From Erythrobacteraceae bacterium (lineage in GTDB: Bacteria > Pseudomonadota > Alphaproteobacteria > Sphingomonadales > Sphingomonadaceae), in assembly GCA_027486035.1 (NCBI GenBank), contig JAIXPX010000033.1:224265-288264 (forward strand): a stretch of 64,000 nucleotides of DNA, read 5' to 3'. A program made the translations under genes and the position numbers. Of this stretch, positions 8,719 to 17,936 are shown piece by piece; the stretch's first letter is position 1, and every line of letters starts with the position of its first letter. A model generated the notes under the pieces. That model worked only from the letters and a program-made list of their open reading frames with translations. It made no database searches and had not been told where the DNA came from.

Positions 8719-10962
8719 ATGAAGGTCCGTATCTTGGTCCCGATCCTGTCCAGTGCCTGCGCCGCCGCGCTTCTCGTGCCGACGGCCGCTCAAGCGGAAG
8801 GGAAAGCCATGACTGCCGCCGCGCCTGCCAAGTCCAAGAAGCCCGCGCCCTCGGCGCCCGCCGCGACCGGACCTTTCGCTGCGGCCAGCACCCTTCCCTT
8901 CCAGGCCCCCGATTTCACGAAGATCAAGGAGACCGATTACCTCCCCGCCTTCGAACAGGGCATGGCGATCCACCGCGCCGAGGTCGACGCGATCATCGCC
9001 AACAAGGCCGCGCCGACCTTCGAGAACACGATTGCCGCGCTGGAGACCTCGGGCCAGATGCTCGGCCGGGTGGCCCGCGTGTTCTATGCCCTGACCGGCG
9101 CCAACACGACCGATGCGCTCGACGCAATCGACACTGAGGTGAGCCCGAAGCTTTCGGCGCACAATGACGCGATCAATCTCGACCCGCGCCTCTTTGCCCG
9201 GGTAAAGGCGGTCTATGAAAATCGCGCGGCGGCAAGCCTGACGCCCGAGGACGCGCGCCTGCTCGAGCGCACCTACGAACAGATGGTTCATGCCGGGGCC
9301 TTGCTGACCGATGCGCAGCGCGCCGAAGTGAAGGCGATCAACACCCAGCTTTCCACCCTCACCACCCAGTTCGCGCAGGCCGTGCGCACCGCTTCCAACA
9401 GTCAGCCGCTGATCGTCGACACCAGGGAAGAGCTCGCAGGCCTGTCCGAAGCCGACATCAAGGCCGCCGCCGATCTTGCCGCCGAACGCGGCGCGCCGGG
9501 CAAATATGCCATCGCGCTCCAGAACACGACGCAACAGCCGCTGCTGCCGGCGCTGGAAAACCGCGCGACCCGCGAGGCCTTGTTCAAGCGCAGCTATCAC
9601 CGCGCCGATGGTCAGGCCTCGGCCGGCAACGACACCCGCCTGCTGCTCGCCCGCATCGCCGAGCTGCGCGCCAGGAAGGCGGCGCTGTTCGGAGAGCCCG
9701 ACTGGGCGAGCTATGCGATGTATGACCGCATGGCCAAGGAGCCCAAGACCGCATTGGGCTTCATGGAACAGATGGTCCCTGCCCTCGCCGCAACCCAGCG
9801 GCGCGAAGCGGCTGAGCTGACTGCCGCGATCGCCCGCGACGGCGGCAATTTCGAGGTCCGGCCGTGGGACTGGTACCGCTACGCCAACCGCATCAAGGCC
9901 GAGCGCTACCAGCTCGACGAGGAAGCAGTCGCCCAGTACTTCCAGATCGACAAGGTGCTGGAAGACGGCGTTTTCTTCGCTGCCAACAAGCTCTACGGGA
10001 TCAGCTTCAAGAAGCGCACCGATCTGCCCGTCTATCATCCCGACGTCTCGGTCTACTCCGTGTTCGATGCAGACGGTTCGGAGATGGGGGTGTTCTACTT
10101 CGATCCCTATCAGCGCCCCTCGAAGCGCGGCGGGGCGTGGATGAGCAACTTCGTCGATCAGAGCCACCTCGCTGGGACCAAGCCGGTGGTCTACAACGTG
10201 CTCAACATCTCCAAGGCGGCGCCGGGCGAGGTGCAGCTCGTCACCTGGGACGACGTGACGACGATGTTCCACGAATTCGGCCACGCATTGCATGGTCTGT
10301 TCGCCGACCAGCGCTACGCCTCTATCTCGGGCGCGGCAACGGCGCGCGACTTTGTGGAATACCCGAGCCAGGTCAACGAGATGTGGGCGAGCGATCCGGC
10401 CGTGCTCCAGAACTACGCCAAGCACCACAAGACCGGCGAGACGATCCCGGCCGCGATGATCGAGAAGATGGAGGCGGCGAGCAAGTTCAACCAGGGCTAC
10501 GACTTCGGCGAGACCGTTGAGGCGGCGCTGCTCGACATGAAGTGGGCCGCGCTAACGCCAGCACAGGCCGCCGCGATCGACACACCCGAGAAGGTCGACG
10601 CTTTCGAGGAGAAGGCCCTCAAGGAGCTCGGCCTCGAGGTCGGCCTCGTGCCCCCGCGCTACCGCTCGACCTATTTCAACCACGTCTTCAGCGACCCCGA
10701 AGGCTACTCGGCGGGCTATTACAGCTATCTGTGGACCCAGATGCTCGATCAGGACAGCCGCAGATGGTTCCGCGAGAACGGCGGGCTGACGCGGGCGAAC
10801 GGTGACCATTACCGCAAGACGGTGCTGAGCCGTGGCGGGACAATGGACTACTTCGAAATGTTCAGGAACTTCGCCGGGCGCGAGCCCGACGTGACCCCGA
10901 TGCTCGAGGCGCGCGGGCTGGTGGCACCCAAGCCCGCCGACAGGTCCGCATCGGCGAAGTGA
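8719..10962 (+). CDS. M3-family zinc metallopeptidase (peptidyl-dipeptidase Dcp/oligopeptidase type), exported
   Basis: 747 residues. A Sec signal peptide (about residues 1-27, ending AQA) precedes a Lys/Pro/Ala linker and the long helical M3 domain. The zinc site is H518-E519-x-x-H522 (FHEFGHALHG) with the third ligand E547 in DFVEYPSQ. The family cleaves oligopeptides or C-terminal dipeptides, and the signal indicates a periplasmic enzyme. AGAGAGAAG lies about eight bases before the ATG at 8719. An ATG at 8713 sits too close to that site. Length and motif order fit Dcp-like proteins. Confidence 0.92.
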   Translation: MKVRILVPILSSACAAALLVPTAAQAEGKAMTAAAPAKSKKPAPSAPAATGPFAAASTLPFQAPDFTKIKETDYLPAFEQGMAIHRAEVDAIIANKAAPTFENTIAALETSGQMLGRVARVFYALTGANTTDALDAIDTEVSPKLSAHNDAINLDPRLFARVKAVYENRAAASLTPEDARLLERTYEQMVHAGALLTDAQRAEVKAINTQLSTLTTQFAQAVRTASNSQPLIVDTREELAGLSEADIKAAADLAAERGAPGKYAIALQNTTQQPLLPALENRATREALFKRSYHRADGQASAGNDTRLLLARIAELRARKAALFGEPDWASYAMYDRMAKEPKTALGFMEQMVPALAATQRREAAELTAAIARDGGNFEVRPWDWYRYANRIKAERYQLDEEAVAQYFQIDKVLEDGVFFAANKLYGISFKKRTDLPVYHPDVSVYSVFDADGSEMGVFYFDPYQRPSKRGGAWMSNFVDQSHLAGTKPVVYNVLNISKAAPGEVQLVTWDDVTTMFHEFGHALHGLFADQRYASISGAATARDFVEYPSQVNEMWASDPAVLQNYAKHHKTGETIPAAMIEKMEAASKFNQGYDFGETVEAALLDMKWAALTPAQAAAIDTPEKVDAFEEKALKELGLEVGLVPPRYRSTYFNHVFSDPEGYSAGYYSYLWTQMLDQDSRRWFRENGGLTRANGDHYRKTVLSRGGTMDYFEMFRNFAGREPDVTPMLEARGLVAPKPADRSASAK

Positions 10963-11022
10963 ACACCCGTTTCGGGACAAGCCGGCCCGATGGGCGAAAT
11001 TGAACGACCGGCTGTGGCCGCA

Positions 11023-11066
11023 ATTTGTCGCAATTGTCACAAGTCTGACATGTATGCGACATATTG
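11023..11066 (+). promoter_or_regulatory. Tandem TTGTCAC/TGACAT-like motifs upstream of the porin
   Basis: Four related TGTC/GACA-type units repeat at about 9-11 base spacing (TTGTCGC, TTGTCAC, CTGACAT, GCGACAT) about 50-95 bases before the porin start. They resemble halves of a PhoB box (CTGTCAT with 11-base period), which would suit a phosphate-selective porin, but the first two repeat at 9 bases. Treated as a possible regulatory cluster only. Confidence 0.3.
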
Positions 11067-11117
11067 GCGGGCTGCAGCCGGTTCGTTGTGAGCGGGCAGA
11101 ATTCGAAGGCGCCCACC

Positions 11118-12623
11118 ATGCTCCGCCCTCCCTATGGCTCTCCGATCCGCCTGATCATCGCTGCTGCTCTCGCCGGTGCAAGCGCGCCCGTGATGGCGCA
11201 GGCGACGACACCGGACGCATCGGCACCCGCGCCCCCGCAGGCGCCCAGCGTCGCCGATCTCCAGCGCCAAATCGACGAGCTCAAAGCCATTGTCGCCGCG
11301 CTGCAGGTGCAGCAGGCGCAAGGCTCTGTTGCATCCGCACCCGCTCCATTCGCAGCGCCCTCGGCCGCTCCCGGCTCGTCGATGCTGGCAGTGACGACCC
11401 CGAACACGGCCGGCAGTGCCGCACCCATCACCCCCGCCCAGCTCGCCGCTGCCCCCGCACCCGCCAAGCCCAAGGCAAAGGCGTGGTACGAAAAGCTCCG
11501 CCTGCGCGGCTATACCCAGATGCGCTTCAACCAGATCGTCTCGGGCGACGCCGATGCCCCTTCGGGCCTGTCGAGGCTGCGCACCATCGGTGATGGCGAG
11601 GTGCGGCCGGACAACAATTTCAGCTTCCGTCGGCTCCGCATGATCCTGCAAGGCGATCTCAACGATCACGTCTCGCTCTACTTCCAGCCCGATTTCGCCG
11701 CAGCGGTCTCGAACCAATCGGTCGGCGAGCGGCGCGAAGGTTCGGTCTCGCTGCGCGACATGTATGCCGACGTCTTCCCGACCGGTGACAAGGCGTTCCG
11801 CGTCCGCCTCGGCCAGTCCAAGGTGCCCTATGGCTGGGAAAACATGCAGTCCTCCTCCAACCGCCTCGCGCTCGATCGTACCGACGCGATCAACACGGCT
11901 GCGGCCGGCGAGCGCGATCTCGGGATCGTGGCCTATTACACCCCGCCCAAGGTGCAGAAGATCTGGGACCGTCTGACGGCTGACGGGCAGAAGCTTTTCG
12001 GCAATTACGGCGCTTTCGGGGTCGGCGCGTTCAACGGGCAGGGGCTCAACCGCACCGAGGGCAACGACGGGGTGATGCTGGTCGGCCTTGCCACCTGGCC
12101 GTTCGAACTCGACGGGCTGGGGCTCGATGGACAGGTGCTCGAAATCGGCGGGTCGGTGATGCACAATCGCATCCGCCCGGAAATCCGCACCGGAGGCCTG
12201 AGCGCCGCGAGCTTCAAGGACGAGCGCGTCAACCTCCATGCCATCCTCTATCCGCAGCCGATCGGCGTGCAGGCGGAGTGGAACTGGGGCACCGGCCCCG
12301 AATTCGTCCCCTCGCGCGGACGGATCGAGGAACGCCCCCTCGACGGCGGTTACGTCCAGCTGATGGGCAAGATCGACAAGTCGCCGATCGGCCCCTTCTA
12401 TCCCTTTGCTCGCTGGCAATATTACCGCGGCGGGTTCAAGGCGGCGGTGAACGCCCCGCGGCTCGAGACCGAGGAACTGGAACTGGGCTTCGAATTCCAG
12501 CTCGATCCGGCGCTGGAGATCACCACCACCTATGGCTTTGCCAAGCGCAAGGAAGCCGACGAGCGCCGCTTCGGGCAGGCCGAGGGACAAATCGTCCGCG
12601 TGCAGGCGCAGTGGAACTATTGA
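11118..12623 (+). CDS. OprO/OprP-type porin
   Basis: 501 residues. A signal peptide (about 1-28, ending VMAQ) is followed by a short helical stretch (SVADLQRQIDELKAIVAALQVQ) that looks like a periplasmic coiled coil. After an Ala/Pro linker comes a beta-barrel from about residue 130, with alternating strands and a terminal aromatic (VQAQWNY). The barrel has the RLRMILQGDLNDHVSLYFQPDF and RVRLGQSKVPYGWEN patterns of the phosphate/polyphosphate-selective porin O/P family. It should act in outer-membrane anion uptake; substrate not determinable. The start at 11118 puts the signal peptide at the N-terminus. Confidence 0.88.
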   Translation: MLRPPYGSPIRLIIAAALAGASAPVMAQATTPDASAPAPPQAPSVADLQRQIDELKAIVAALQVQQAQGSVASAPAPFAAPSAAPGSSMLAVTTPNTAGSAAPITPAQLAAAPAPAKPKAKAWYEKLRLRGYTQMRFNQIVSGDADAPSGLSRLRTIGDGEVRPDNNFSFRRLRMILQGDLNDHVSLYFQPDFAAAVSNQSVGERREGSVSLRDMYADVFPTGDKAFRVRLGQSKVPYGWENMQSSSNRLALDRTDAINTAAAGERDLGIVAYYTPPKVQKIWDRLTADGQKLFGNYGAFGVGAFNGQGLNRTEGNDGVMLVGLATWPFELDGLGLDGQVLEIGGSVMHNRIRPEIRTGGLSAASFKDERVNLHAILYPQPIGVQAEWNWGTGPEFVPSRGRIEERPLDGGYVQLMGKIDKSPIGPFYPFARWQYYRGGFKAAVNAPRLETEELELGFEFQLDPALEITTTYGFAKRKEADERRFGQAEGQIVRVQAQWNY

Positions 12624-12635
12624 GGTGACCCGCAC

Positions 12636-12657
12636 GCCGCCGGATCAGTCCGGCGGC
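12636..12657 (+). terminator. GC hairpin after the porin
   Basis: A perfect 9-bp stem (GCCGCCGGA at 12636-12644, TCCGGCGGC at 12649-12657) with a 4-base loop starts 13 bases after the porin stop. There is no T run, so it could be a Rho-assisted or mRNA 3'-stabilising structure. Confidence 0.5.
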
Positions 12658-12768
12658 AGCTCCTCCGGGCCACGCCCGGGCTCGTCGATGTCCGGCGGGG
12701 CCGGTTCTGTTACCGGTGGCAGCGGCGGCGTCACCTCGGGTGGAACGCCGGTTGGTCCGCCTCAGCAC

Positions 12769-12806
12769 ATGAAAAGGCCGCCGGATCGCTCCGACGGCCC
12801 CTTCAT
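12769..12806. terminator. Probable bidirectional terminator between convergent porin and SDR genes
   Basis: An imperfect palindrome with outer arms ATGAA/TTCAT and a GC core (GGCCG-C-CGGA, loop TCGC, TCCG-A-CGGCC) lies 20 bases from the SDR stop. A-rich and T-containing flanks on both sides fit termination in either direction. Confidence 0.5.
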
Positions 12807-12825
12807 GCCCGCAAGGCGGTAAGTC

Positions 12826-13638
12826 TCAGTGACCGCCGCCGCTCGGATCGGCGAAGTGGCTGGGCAGGTGCGCGTTGACCACCCCGCCATCGACCGTCAG
12901 CGTCTCACCCACCACATAGTCACCTGCGCGGCTGCACAGGTAGATCGCGGCCGCCGCCATGTCCTCGGCGGTGCCGATGCGCTTGGCGGGGATGCCGCCC
13001 GCCGAAGTGTCAGGCGCGTCCTTGGCGGCGCGGTTCATCTCGCTCGGGAAGGCGCCCGGGGCGATCGAGGTGACGACGATATTGTCCTGGATCAGCCGCG
13101 CGGCCATGCGCCGGGTCAGCTGGATCACGCCCGCCTTAGAGGCCTGATAGGCATAGGTCTCCCACGGGTTGATCCGCTGCCCGTCGATCGAGGAGACGTG
13201 GATCACCTTGGCGGGATGCCCCCGCTTGCCGCCTTCGACCAGCAGGTCGTGGAGCTTCTGTGTCAGGAAGAACGGGGTCTTGACGTTCAAATCCATCGTC
13301 CGGTGCCAGCCGGCCTCGGAGAATTCGAGATAGGGCTGGCCCCAGGCGGCCCCCGCATTGTTGATGAGGATATCGAGATGGCTCTCGCGCGCCTTCAGTT
13401 CGTTGGCGAGGCTCACCATGCCGTCCATCTGGCTGAGGTCGGCAGGGATGCCGATCACCTTGTCGGCGCCAAACTCGTCGATGGTCGCCTGCATCTGATC
13501 GGCCTTGCGCGCCGAGATATAGACCCGTGCGCAGCCCGCCGCGAGCAGACCCTCGACGAACATCTTGCCGATGCCGCGGGAGCCGCCGGTGACGAGGGCA
13601 ACGCGGCCTTCAAGGCTGAAAAGTGATTGAATGTCCAT
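12826..13638 (-). CDS. Short-chain dehydrogenase/reductase
   Basis: 270 residues, a classical SDR: cofactor loop T17-G-G-S-R-G-I-G24, NNAG at about 93-96, catalytic serine near 149-150, Y164-x-x-x-K168, and a C-terminal VVGETLTVDGG strand. The arginine in the glycine motif favours NADP(H), though this is weak evidence. Probable oxidoreductase of a hydroxyacyl or ketoacyl intermediate, judging from the three acyl-CoA dehydrogenases next to it. It is the last gene of a minus-strand set; a palindromic repeat separates it from the dehydrogenase upstream. Confidence 0.9.
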   Translation of the reverse strand: MDIQSLFSLEGRVALVTGGSRGIGKMFVEGLLAAGCARVYISARKADQMQATIDEFGADKVIGIPADLSQMDGMVSLANELKARESHLDILINNAGAAWGQPYLEFSEAGWHRTMDLNVKTPFFLTQKLHDLLVEGGKRGHPAKVIHVSSIDGQRINPWETYAYQASKAGVIQLTRRMAARLIQDNIVVTSIAPGAFPSEMNRAAKDAPDTSAGGIPAKRIGTAEDMAAAAIYLCSRAGDYVVGETLTVDGGVVNAHLPSHFADPSGGGH

Positions 13639-13658
13639 GACTTGAAACCTCTTACGCC

Positions 13659-13740
13659 TTCCCGGGCTTGACCCGGGATCCCGCTATCTTGTTCCCCGCC
13701 GCGAGAAGGAAGCGGGGCCCCGGATCAAGTCCGGGGAGAC
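13659..13740. repeat. Palindromic intergenic repeat, type 2 copy 1
   Basis: Contains CCCGGGCTTGACCCGGGATC at 13661-13680 and an inverted partner (GGGGCCCCGGATCAAGTCCGG) ending near 13737, around a variable centre. It matches the copies at 14918-14992 (same orientation) and 45906-45992 (opposite orientation). It occupies the junction between the stop of one acyl-CoA dehydrogenase and the SDR start. Confidence 0.85.
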
Positions 13741-13749
13741 GACTTTGGC

Positions 13750-14889
13750 CTAGTACCCGCTCAATTCCGCCACGCGGTTCGCATGGAACGTCGCGTCGCC
13801 CAGGAATTCAGCGAGCGCGCGGTCGCGCTTCATGTAGAGGCCGATGTCGTATTCGTCGGTCATGCCGATGCCGCCGTGCATCTGCACGCCCTCCTGCACC
13901 GCAAGGCGCGCGGTCTTGGCGACCTTGGCCTTGGCGACGCTCGCCATGAGGTCGGCATGGGCCGAGCCGCCGTCGAGCAGTTGCTGCGCCTTGATGGTCG
14001 CGGCGCGGGCGATCTCGACCTCGGAATAGAGGTGGCTGGCGCGGTGCTGGAGCGCCTGGAACTCGCCGATCAACTTGCCGAACTGCTTCCTCTGCTTGAG
14101 GTAATCGACCGTCATGTCCATCGCCCCGCGCGCGACGCCGACGCCTTCGGCCGCGGCACCGACACGCCCGGCGATCAGCATCGCATCGAGCACAGCGCGC
14201 CCGCCGTCGATCTCCCCGATCACCGCGTCGCCATCAAGCTCGACCCCTTCGAACTTCGTGTGGGTTGCCATCGAGGAATCGACGAGGCGAACGCTGTCGT
14301 GGCTCATTCCCGCTGCGTCCTTGGGAACGGCGAACAGGGTGATGCCGTCCGCGTCTTCATCCGAGCCGCTCGTGCGCGCGGCGACGACGATCATGTCCGC
14401 ACTCGCACCCTGAATGACGAAGCTCTTGGCGCCGTTGAGGCGGAAGCCGTTGCCCGACTTCTCGGCCCGGGTGGTGATGCGCGAAGGGCGGTGCTTGGCG
14501 GTTTCGTCGATGGCGACGGCGAAGACGCTGTCACCGGCGATCAGGCCGGGAAGGTAGCGGCCCTTGAGATCGGCCGAACCGTGCTTCAGCGCAGTCGCAG
14601 CCAGCACCGAGGAGGTCAGGAACGGCGAGGGCGTGAGGTTGCGGCCGATTTCCTCGAGCACGATCCCCGCCTCGACATGACCCATGCCGAGCCCGCCGTC
14701 GGCCTCCTCCACCAGCATCCCGGTGAAGCCCATCTCGGCCATCTGCTTCCACAGGGCGTGGCCGAAGCCGTCCTTGCAGTTGCGGTCGCGCCAGTGGCGC
14801 AGCTGCTTGGCGATATTGCCTTCCTCGGCGATGAAGCCGCGCGCGGTGTCGGCGAGCATCGCCTGATCTTCGTTGTGATACAGGGGCAT
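13750..14889 (-). CDS. Acyl-CoA dehydrogenase family protein
   Basis: 379 residues with the three-domain acyl-CoA dehydrogenase layout: helical N-terminus (residues 1-110, with VEEADGGLGMGHVEAGIVLEEIG), beta middle domain (SVFAVAIDE to about 225), and FAD-binding C-terminal helices (QRKQFGKLIGEFQALQHR, then VQMHGGIGMTDEYDIGLYMKRDR). It probably works with the larger dehydrogenase at 15007. In several acyl chain and steroid side-chain pathways two such subunits form a heterotetramer, and adjacent long and short members fit that. Substrate unknown. Confidence 0.9.
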   Translation of the reverse strand: MPLYHNEDQAMLADTARGFIAEEGNIAKQLRHWRDRNCKDGFGHALWKQMAEMGFTGMLVEEADGGLGMGHVEAGIVLEEIGRNLTPSPFLTSSVLAATALKHGSADLKGRYLPGLIAGDSVFAVAIDETAKHRPSRITTRAEKSGNGFRLNGAKSFVIQGASADMIVVAARTSGSDEDADGITLFAVPKDAAGMSHDSVRLVDSSMATHTKFEGVELDGDAVIGEIDGGRAVLDAMLIAGRVGAAAEGVGVARGAMDMTVDYLKQRKQFGKLIGEFQALQHRASHLYSEVEIARAATIKAQQLLDGGSAHADLMASVAKAKVAKTARLAVQEGVQMHGGIGMTDEYDIGLYMKRDRALAEFLGDATFHANRVAELSGY

Positions 14890-14917
14890 TGGTTTTCCCT
14901 CTCCAATTCTTCGTCTT

Positions 14918-14992
14918 ACCGGGCTTGACCCGGGATCCCGCTGCCTTCTTCCCCGGCAAAAGAAGCGGGGCCCCGGGTCAAGCCCGGGGAGG
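14918..14992. repeat. Palindromic intergenic repeat, type 2 copy 2
   Basis: ACCGGGCTTGACCCGGGATC at 14918-14937 is paired with GGCCCCGGGTCAAGCCCGGGG ending near 14991. It lies between two acyl-CoA dehydrogenase genes of the same operon. The arms are nearly perfect inverted repeats able to form a long stem, and the centre differs from copy 1. Confidence 0.87.
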
Positions 14993-15006
14993 CGCGTGTT
15001 GCTAGA

Positions 15007-16200
15007 TCAAGCCCCCGGCAGGTCGAGGATGCGCTTGGCGATGACGTTGAGCATCACCTCGCTGGTCCCGCCCTCGATCGAGTTGGCCTTGGTGCGCAGC
15101 CAGTTGCGCGAGGGCTTGCCGCCCTCGGTCGCTTCGCTTTCCCACTCGAGGCTGCGCGAGCCGCCGACCGCCATCATCAGTTCGTGGCGGCGCTTGTTCA
15201 GTTCGGTGCCGGCATATTTCATCATGTTGGGCTGCGCCGGGTGCGCCTTGCCGACCTTGATCTCGTCGAGAAACTTCTCGCCCATCGCGGCATAGGCCAG
15301 CGCGTCGACATCGAACTGCGCGAGCTCGGCGCGCAGCACCGGATCGAGATCGTCGCCGAGCTTGGCCGCATGGCGCTTCATCATCGCCCCGATCGCCGCC
15401 GCGCGCTCGCCGCCGTCCGCGCCCGAGATCATCTCGCGCTCGTGGCCGAGGAGATACTTGGCAACGTCCCAGCCGCGGTTGATCGTGCCCACGTAAGCGG
15501 GCACGTCATCGCCATAGGACTTGGGCACGGCGACATTGTCGAAGAAGGTCTCGCAGAAAGGCGAGGAGCCGGAGATCAGCAGGATCGGCTTGGTGGTCAC
15601 GCCTTCAGATGCCATGTCGAACAGCATGAAGGTGATGCCCTGATACTTGTCGGCCTTGTCGGTGCGGACGAGGCAGAAGATCCAGTCGGCGTGATCGGCG
15701 TAGGAGGTCCAGATTTTCTGGCCGTTGACGACCCAGTGATCGCCTTTGTCTTCGCCAAAGGTCTGGAGCGAAACGAGGTCGCTGCCCGAGCCGGGTTCCG
15801 AATAGCCCTGGCACCAGCGGATTTCCCCGCGCGCGATTTCGTTGAGGAAGCGCTGCTTCTGGCCGTCCGTGCCGAAGTGCAGCAGCGCCGGGCCGAGCAT
15901 CCAGATGCCGAAGCTGCTGAGCGGCGGGCGCGCATTGATGCGGCCCATTTCCTCGCGCAGCACCTTGGCTTGCGGAGCGCTGAGGCCAGCGCCGCCATAT
16001 TCCTTGGGCCACATCGGCACGGTGTAGCCCTTGGCGATGCACGCTTCGAGCCACGCCTTCTGCGCATCATTCTTGAAGGTCGCGCGGCGGCCGCCCCAGT
16101 AGATGTCATCCTCGCCGCGCACCGGCTCGCGCATCTCGGGCGGGCAGTTGGCTTCCAGCCAGCTGCGGGTTTCGGTGCGGAACTGCTCAAGATCGGCCAT
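15007..16200 (-). CDS. Acyl-CoA dehydrogenase family protein
   Basis: 397 residues. N-terminal helices with a PKEYGGAGLSAPQAKVLREEMGR motif, substrate/FAD loop (WCQGYSEPGSGSDLVSLQTF), middle beta domain (WVVNGQKIWTSYADHADWIF) and C-terminal helices ending in SIEGGTSEVMLNVIAKRIL. The glutamate of the IEGG segment aligns with the catalytic base of medium-chain dehydrogenases. The start at 16200 (MADLEQF) is chosen over 16227. It is first in the minus-strand set and divergent from the transporter at 16425. Confidence 0.93.
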   Translation of the reverse strand: MADLEQFRTETRSWLEANCPPEMREPVRGEDDIYWGGRRATFKNDAQKAWLEACIAKGYTVPMWPKEYGGAGLSAPQAKVLREEMGRINARPPLSSFGIWMLGPALLHFGTDGQKQRFLNEIARGEIRWCQGYSEPGSGSDLVSLQTFGEDKGDHWVVNGQKIWTSYADHADWIFCLVRTDKADKYQGITFMLFDMASEGVTTKPILLISGSSPFCETFFDNVAVPKSYGDDVPAYVGTINRGWDVAKYLLGHEREMISGADGGERAAAIGAMMKRHAAKLGDDLDPVLRAELAQFDVDALAYAAMGEKFLDEIKVGKAHPAQPNMMKYAGTELNKRRHELMMAVGGSRSLEWESEATEGGKPSRNWLRTKANSIEGGTSEVMLNVIAKRILDLPGA

Positions 16201-16424
16201 GACCGACTCTCCTCTTGTGTCTCTCACTTGACGCTTACGTTAGTGGCATTTTGCTACCGGCTGCAAGCGCCGATCACGCGGGAAAGGATGCCGTAGCGTC
16301 CGTAGCGTCAGGTGGGGGCACATTGACGATGGGCATATTCGGTCTAGGTTCGAAACTGAAAAAAGGGAGAGAGAGCAGTGACCGGATTCGCGCTGGCGGC
16401 CATCGGCCGCAGGGGGTGCCGCGC

Positions 16425-17858
16425 ATGAGCGAGGCAGGCGCGAAGGTGCCGATGCGGCTAAAGCTGGCCTATGGTGCCGGATCGGTCGCCTATGGCATCA
16501 AGGACAATGGTTTCGCGGTCTTCCTGCTGATCTTCTACAATCAGGTGATGGGCCTGCCGGCCAATCTGGTCGGCTTTGCGGTGATGGTCGCGCTGATCAT
16601 TGATGCTTTTGTCGATCCGCTGATCGGCCACCTCTCCGATCGCACCAACACCCGCTGGGGGCGGCGCCATCCGTGGCTTTATGCCTCGATCCTACCGGTC
16701 GGCCTGTCGTGGTTCATGCTCTGGAACCCACCCGATTGGGGGCAGACCGGCACGCTGGTCTATCTCACCTGTTCGGCCATTCTGGTGCGCACCGCGATTG
16801 CATTGAACGAAGTGCCCTCGCTCGCCATGCTGCCCGAGATCACGCAGGACTATCACGAGCGCACCGATGTGATCCGTTACCGCTTCCTGTTCGGCTGGAT
16901 CGGCGGGCTGTTCCTGCTGTTCCTCGCCTATGCGGTGTTCCTCGCCCCAACCCCGGAACAGCCCGCCGGGCTGCTGCGGCGCGAGGGCTATGATGCCTAT
17001 GCCTGGTCGGGCGTGGCGCTGATGACGGGTGCGATCCTGATCGTATCGCTGGGCACCCACCGCGCGCTGGCCAAGCCCCCGGCGAAGCTCCCCCCGCGCC
17101 TGCCCTTGGGCGAGGAATTGCGGGCTATGGGCCGCACATTGCGCAACCCGGCCTTCCTGACGCTGATGGGGGCGGGCGTGTTCGCCTATGCCAATCAGGG
17201 CCTGAACTTTGCCACCAGCACCTATATGCAGACCTATGTCTGGGAATTTCCGCGCTGGGCGCTGGCCGCCTGGCCGATGACCTTGCTGGGCGGCGTGGCC
17301 CTCGCCTTCGTGATGGCGCCGCCGGTGTCGCGCCGCTGGGGCAAGAAGCACGCGGCGGCAGGGATGGCGGCGCTGGGGCTGGTGCTGGGCCTTGCGCCCT
17401 ATGTCCTGCGCCTCGCCGGCCTGTACCCACCCAATGGCACGCCTGCCGCTGTACCGCTGTTTCTGGCCTTCACCACGCTCGCCACGTCTTTCGCGGTCGC
17501 CACCATGATGCTGGTGGGATCGATGCTGGCCGATGTGGTCGAGGATTCCGAGATGCGCACCGGTCACCGTGAGGAAGGGCTGTTCTTCGCGGGCAACCTG
17601 TTCATGCAGAAATGCGTCACCGGGATCGGCACCTTTGCCGCCGGCACGCTGATCAGCGCGGCCGGCTTTCCCGACAATGCCGCGCCGGGCATGGTCGATC
17701 CGGCCGTGATCGAGCGGCTGATGACGTGGTTCACGATCCTCACCGCGCTGTTCATCAGCGCTGCGGTGCTGGTGTTCCTGCGCTTTCCGCTGGGCGAGGA
17801 CGACCATGCCGAGCGCCTCGCCCGGCTGCGCACCGCAGCACCCCCGCACCACAAATGA
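16425..17858 (+). CDS. GPH-family (melibiose/glycoside-cation symporter-like) MFS transporter
   Basis: 477 residues, about 12 membrane helices. The family signatures are visible: YGAGSVAYGIKDNGFAVFLLIFYNQVMGL at the N-terminus and DAFVDPLIGHLSDRTNTRWGRRHPWLYAS, the helix 2-3 loop of GPH symporters. The family couples cation flow to uptake of sugars or other small solutes. Next to acyl-CoA catabolic genes it may import their substrate; that is inference. AGGGGGT lies about ten bases before the ATG at 16425. Upstream in-frame codons lack transporter-like sequence. Confidence 0.9.
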   Translation: MSEAGAKVPMRLKLAYGAGSVAYGIKDNGFAVFLLIFYNQVMGLPANLVGFAVMVALIIDAFVDPLIGHLSDRTNTRWGRRHPWLYASILPVGLSWFMLWNPPDWGQTGTLVYLTCSAILVRTAIALNEVPSLAMLPEITQDYHERTDVIRYRFLFGWIGGLFLLFLAYAVFLAPTPEQPAGLLRREGYDAYAWSGVALMTGAILIVSLGTHRALAKPPAKLPPRLPLGEELRAMGRTLRNPAFLTLMGAGVFAYANQGLNFATSTYMQTYVWEFPRWALAAWPMTLLGGVALAFVMAPPVSRRWGKKHAAAGMAALGLVLGLAPYVLRLAGLYPPNGTPAAVPLFLAFTTLATSFAVATMMLVGSMLADVVEDSEMRTGHREEGLFFAGNLFMQKCVTGIGTFAAGTLISAAGFPDNAAPGMVDPAVIERLMTWFTILTALFISAAVLVFLRFPLGEDDHAERLARLRTAAPPHHK

Positions 17859-17936
17859 GAGCTTGGCGCGTGTCGCGCGCTCTGCCACGGTTGCCCAAAG
17901 ATTCGGTTTTCATTCAGGACGAGAGAGGAACCCCCC

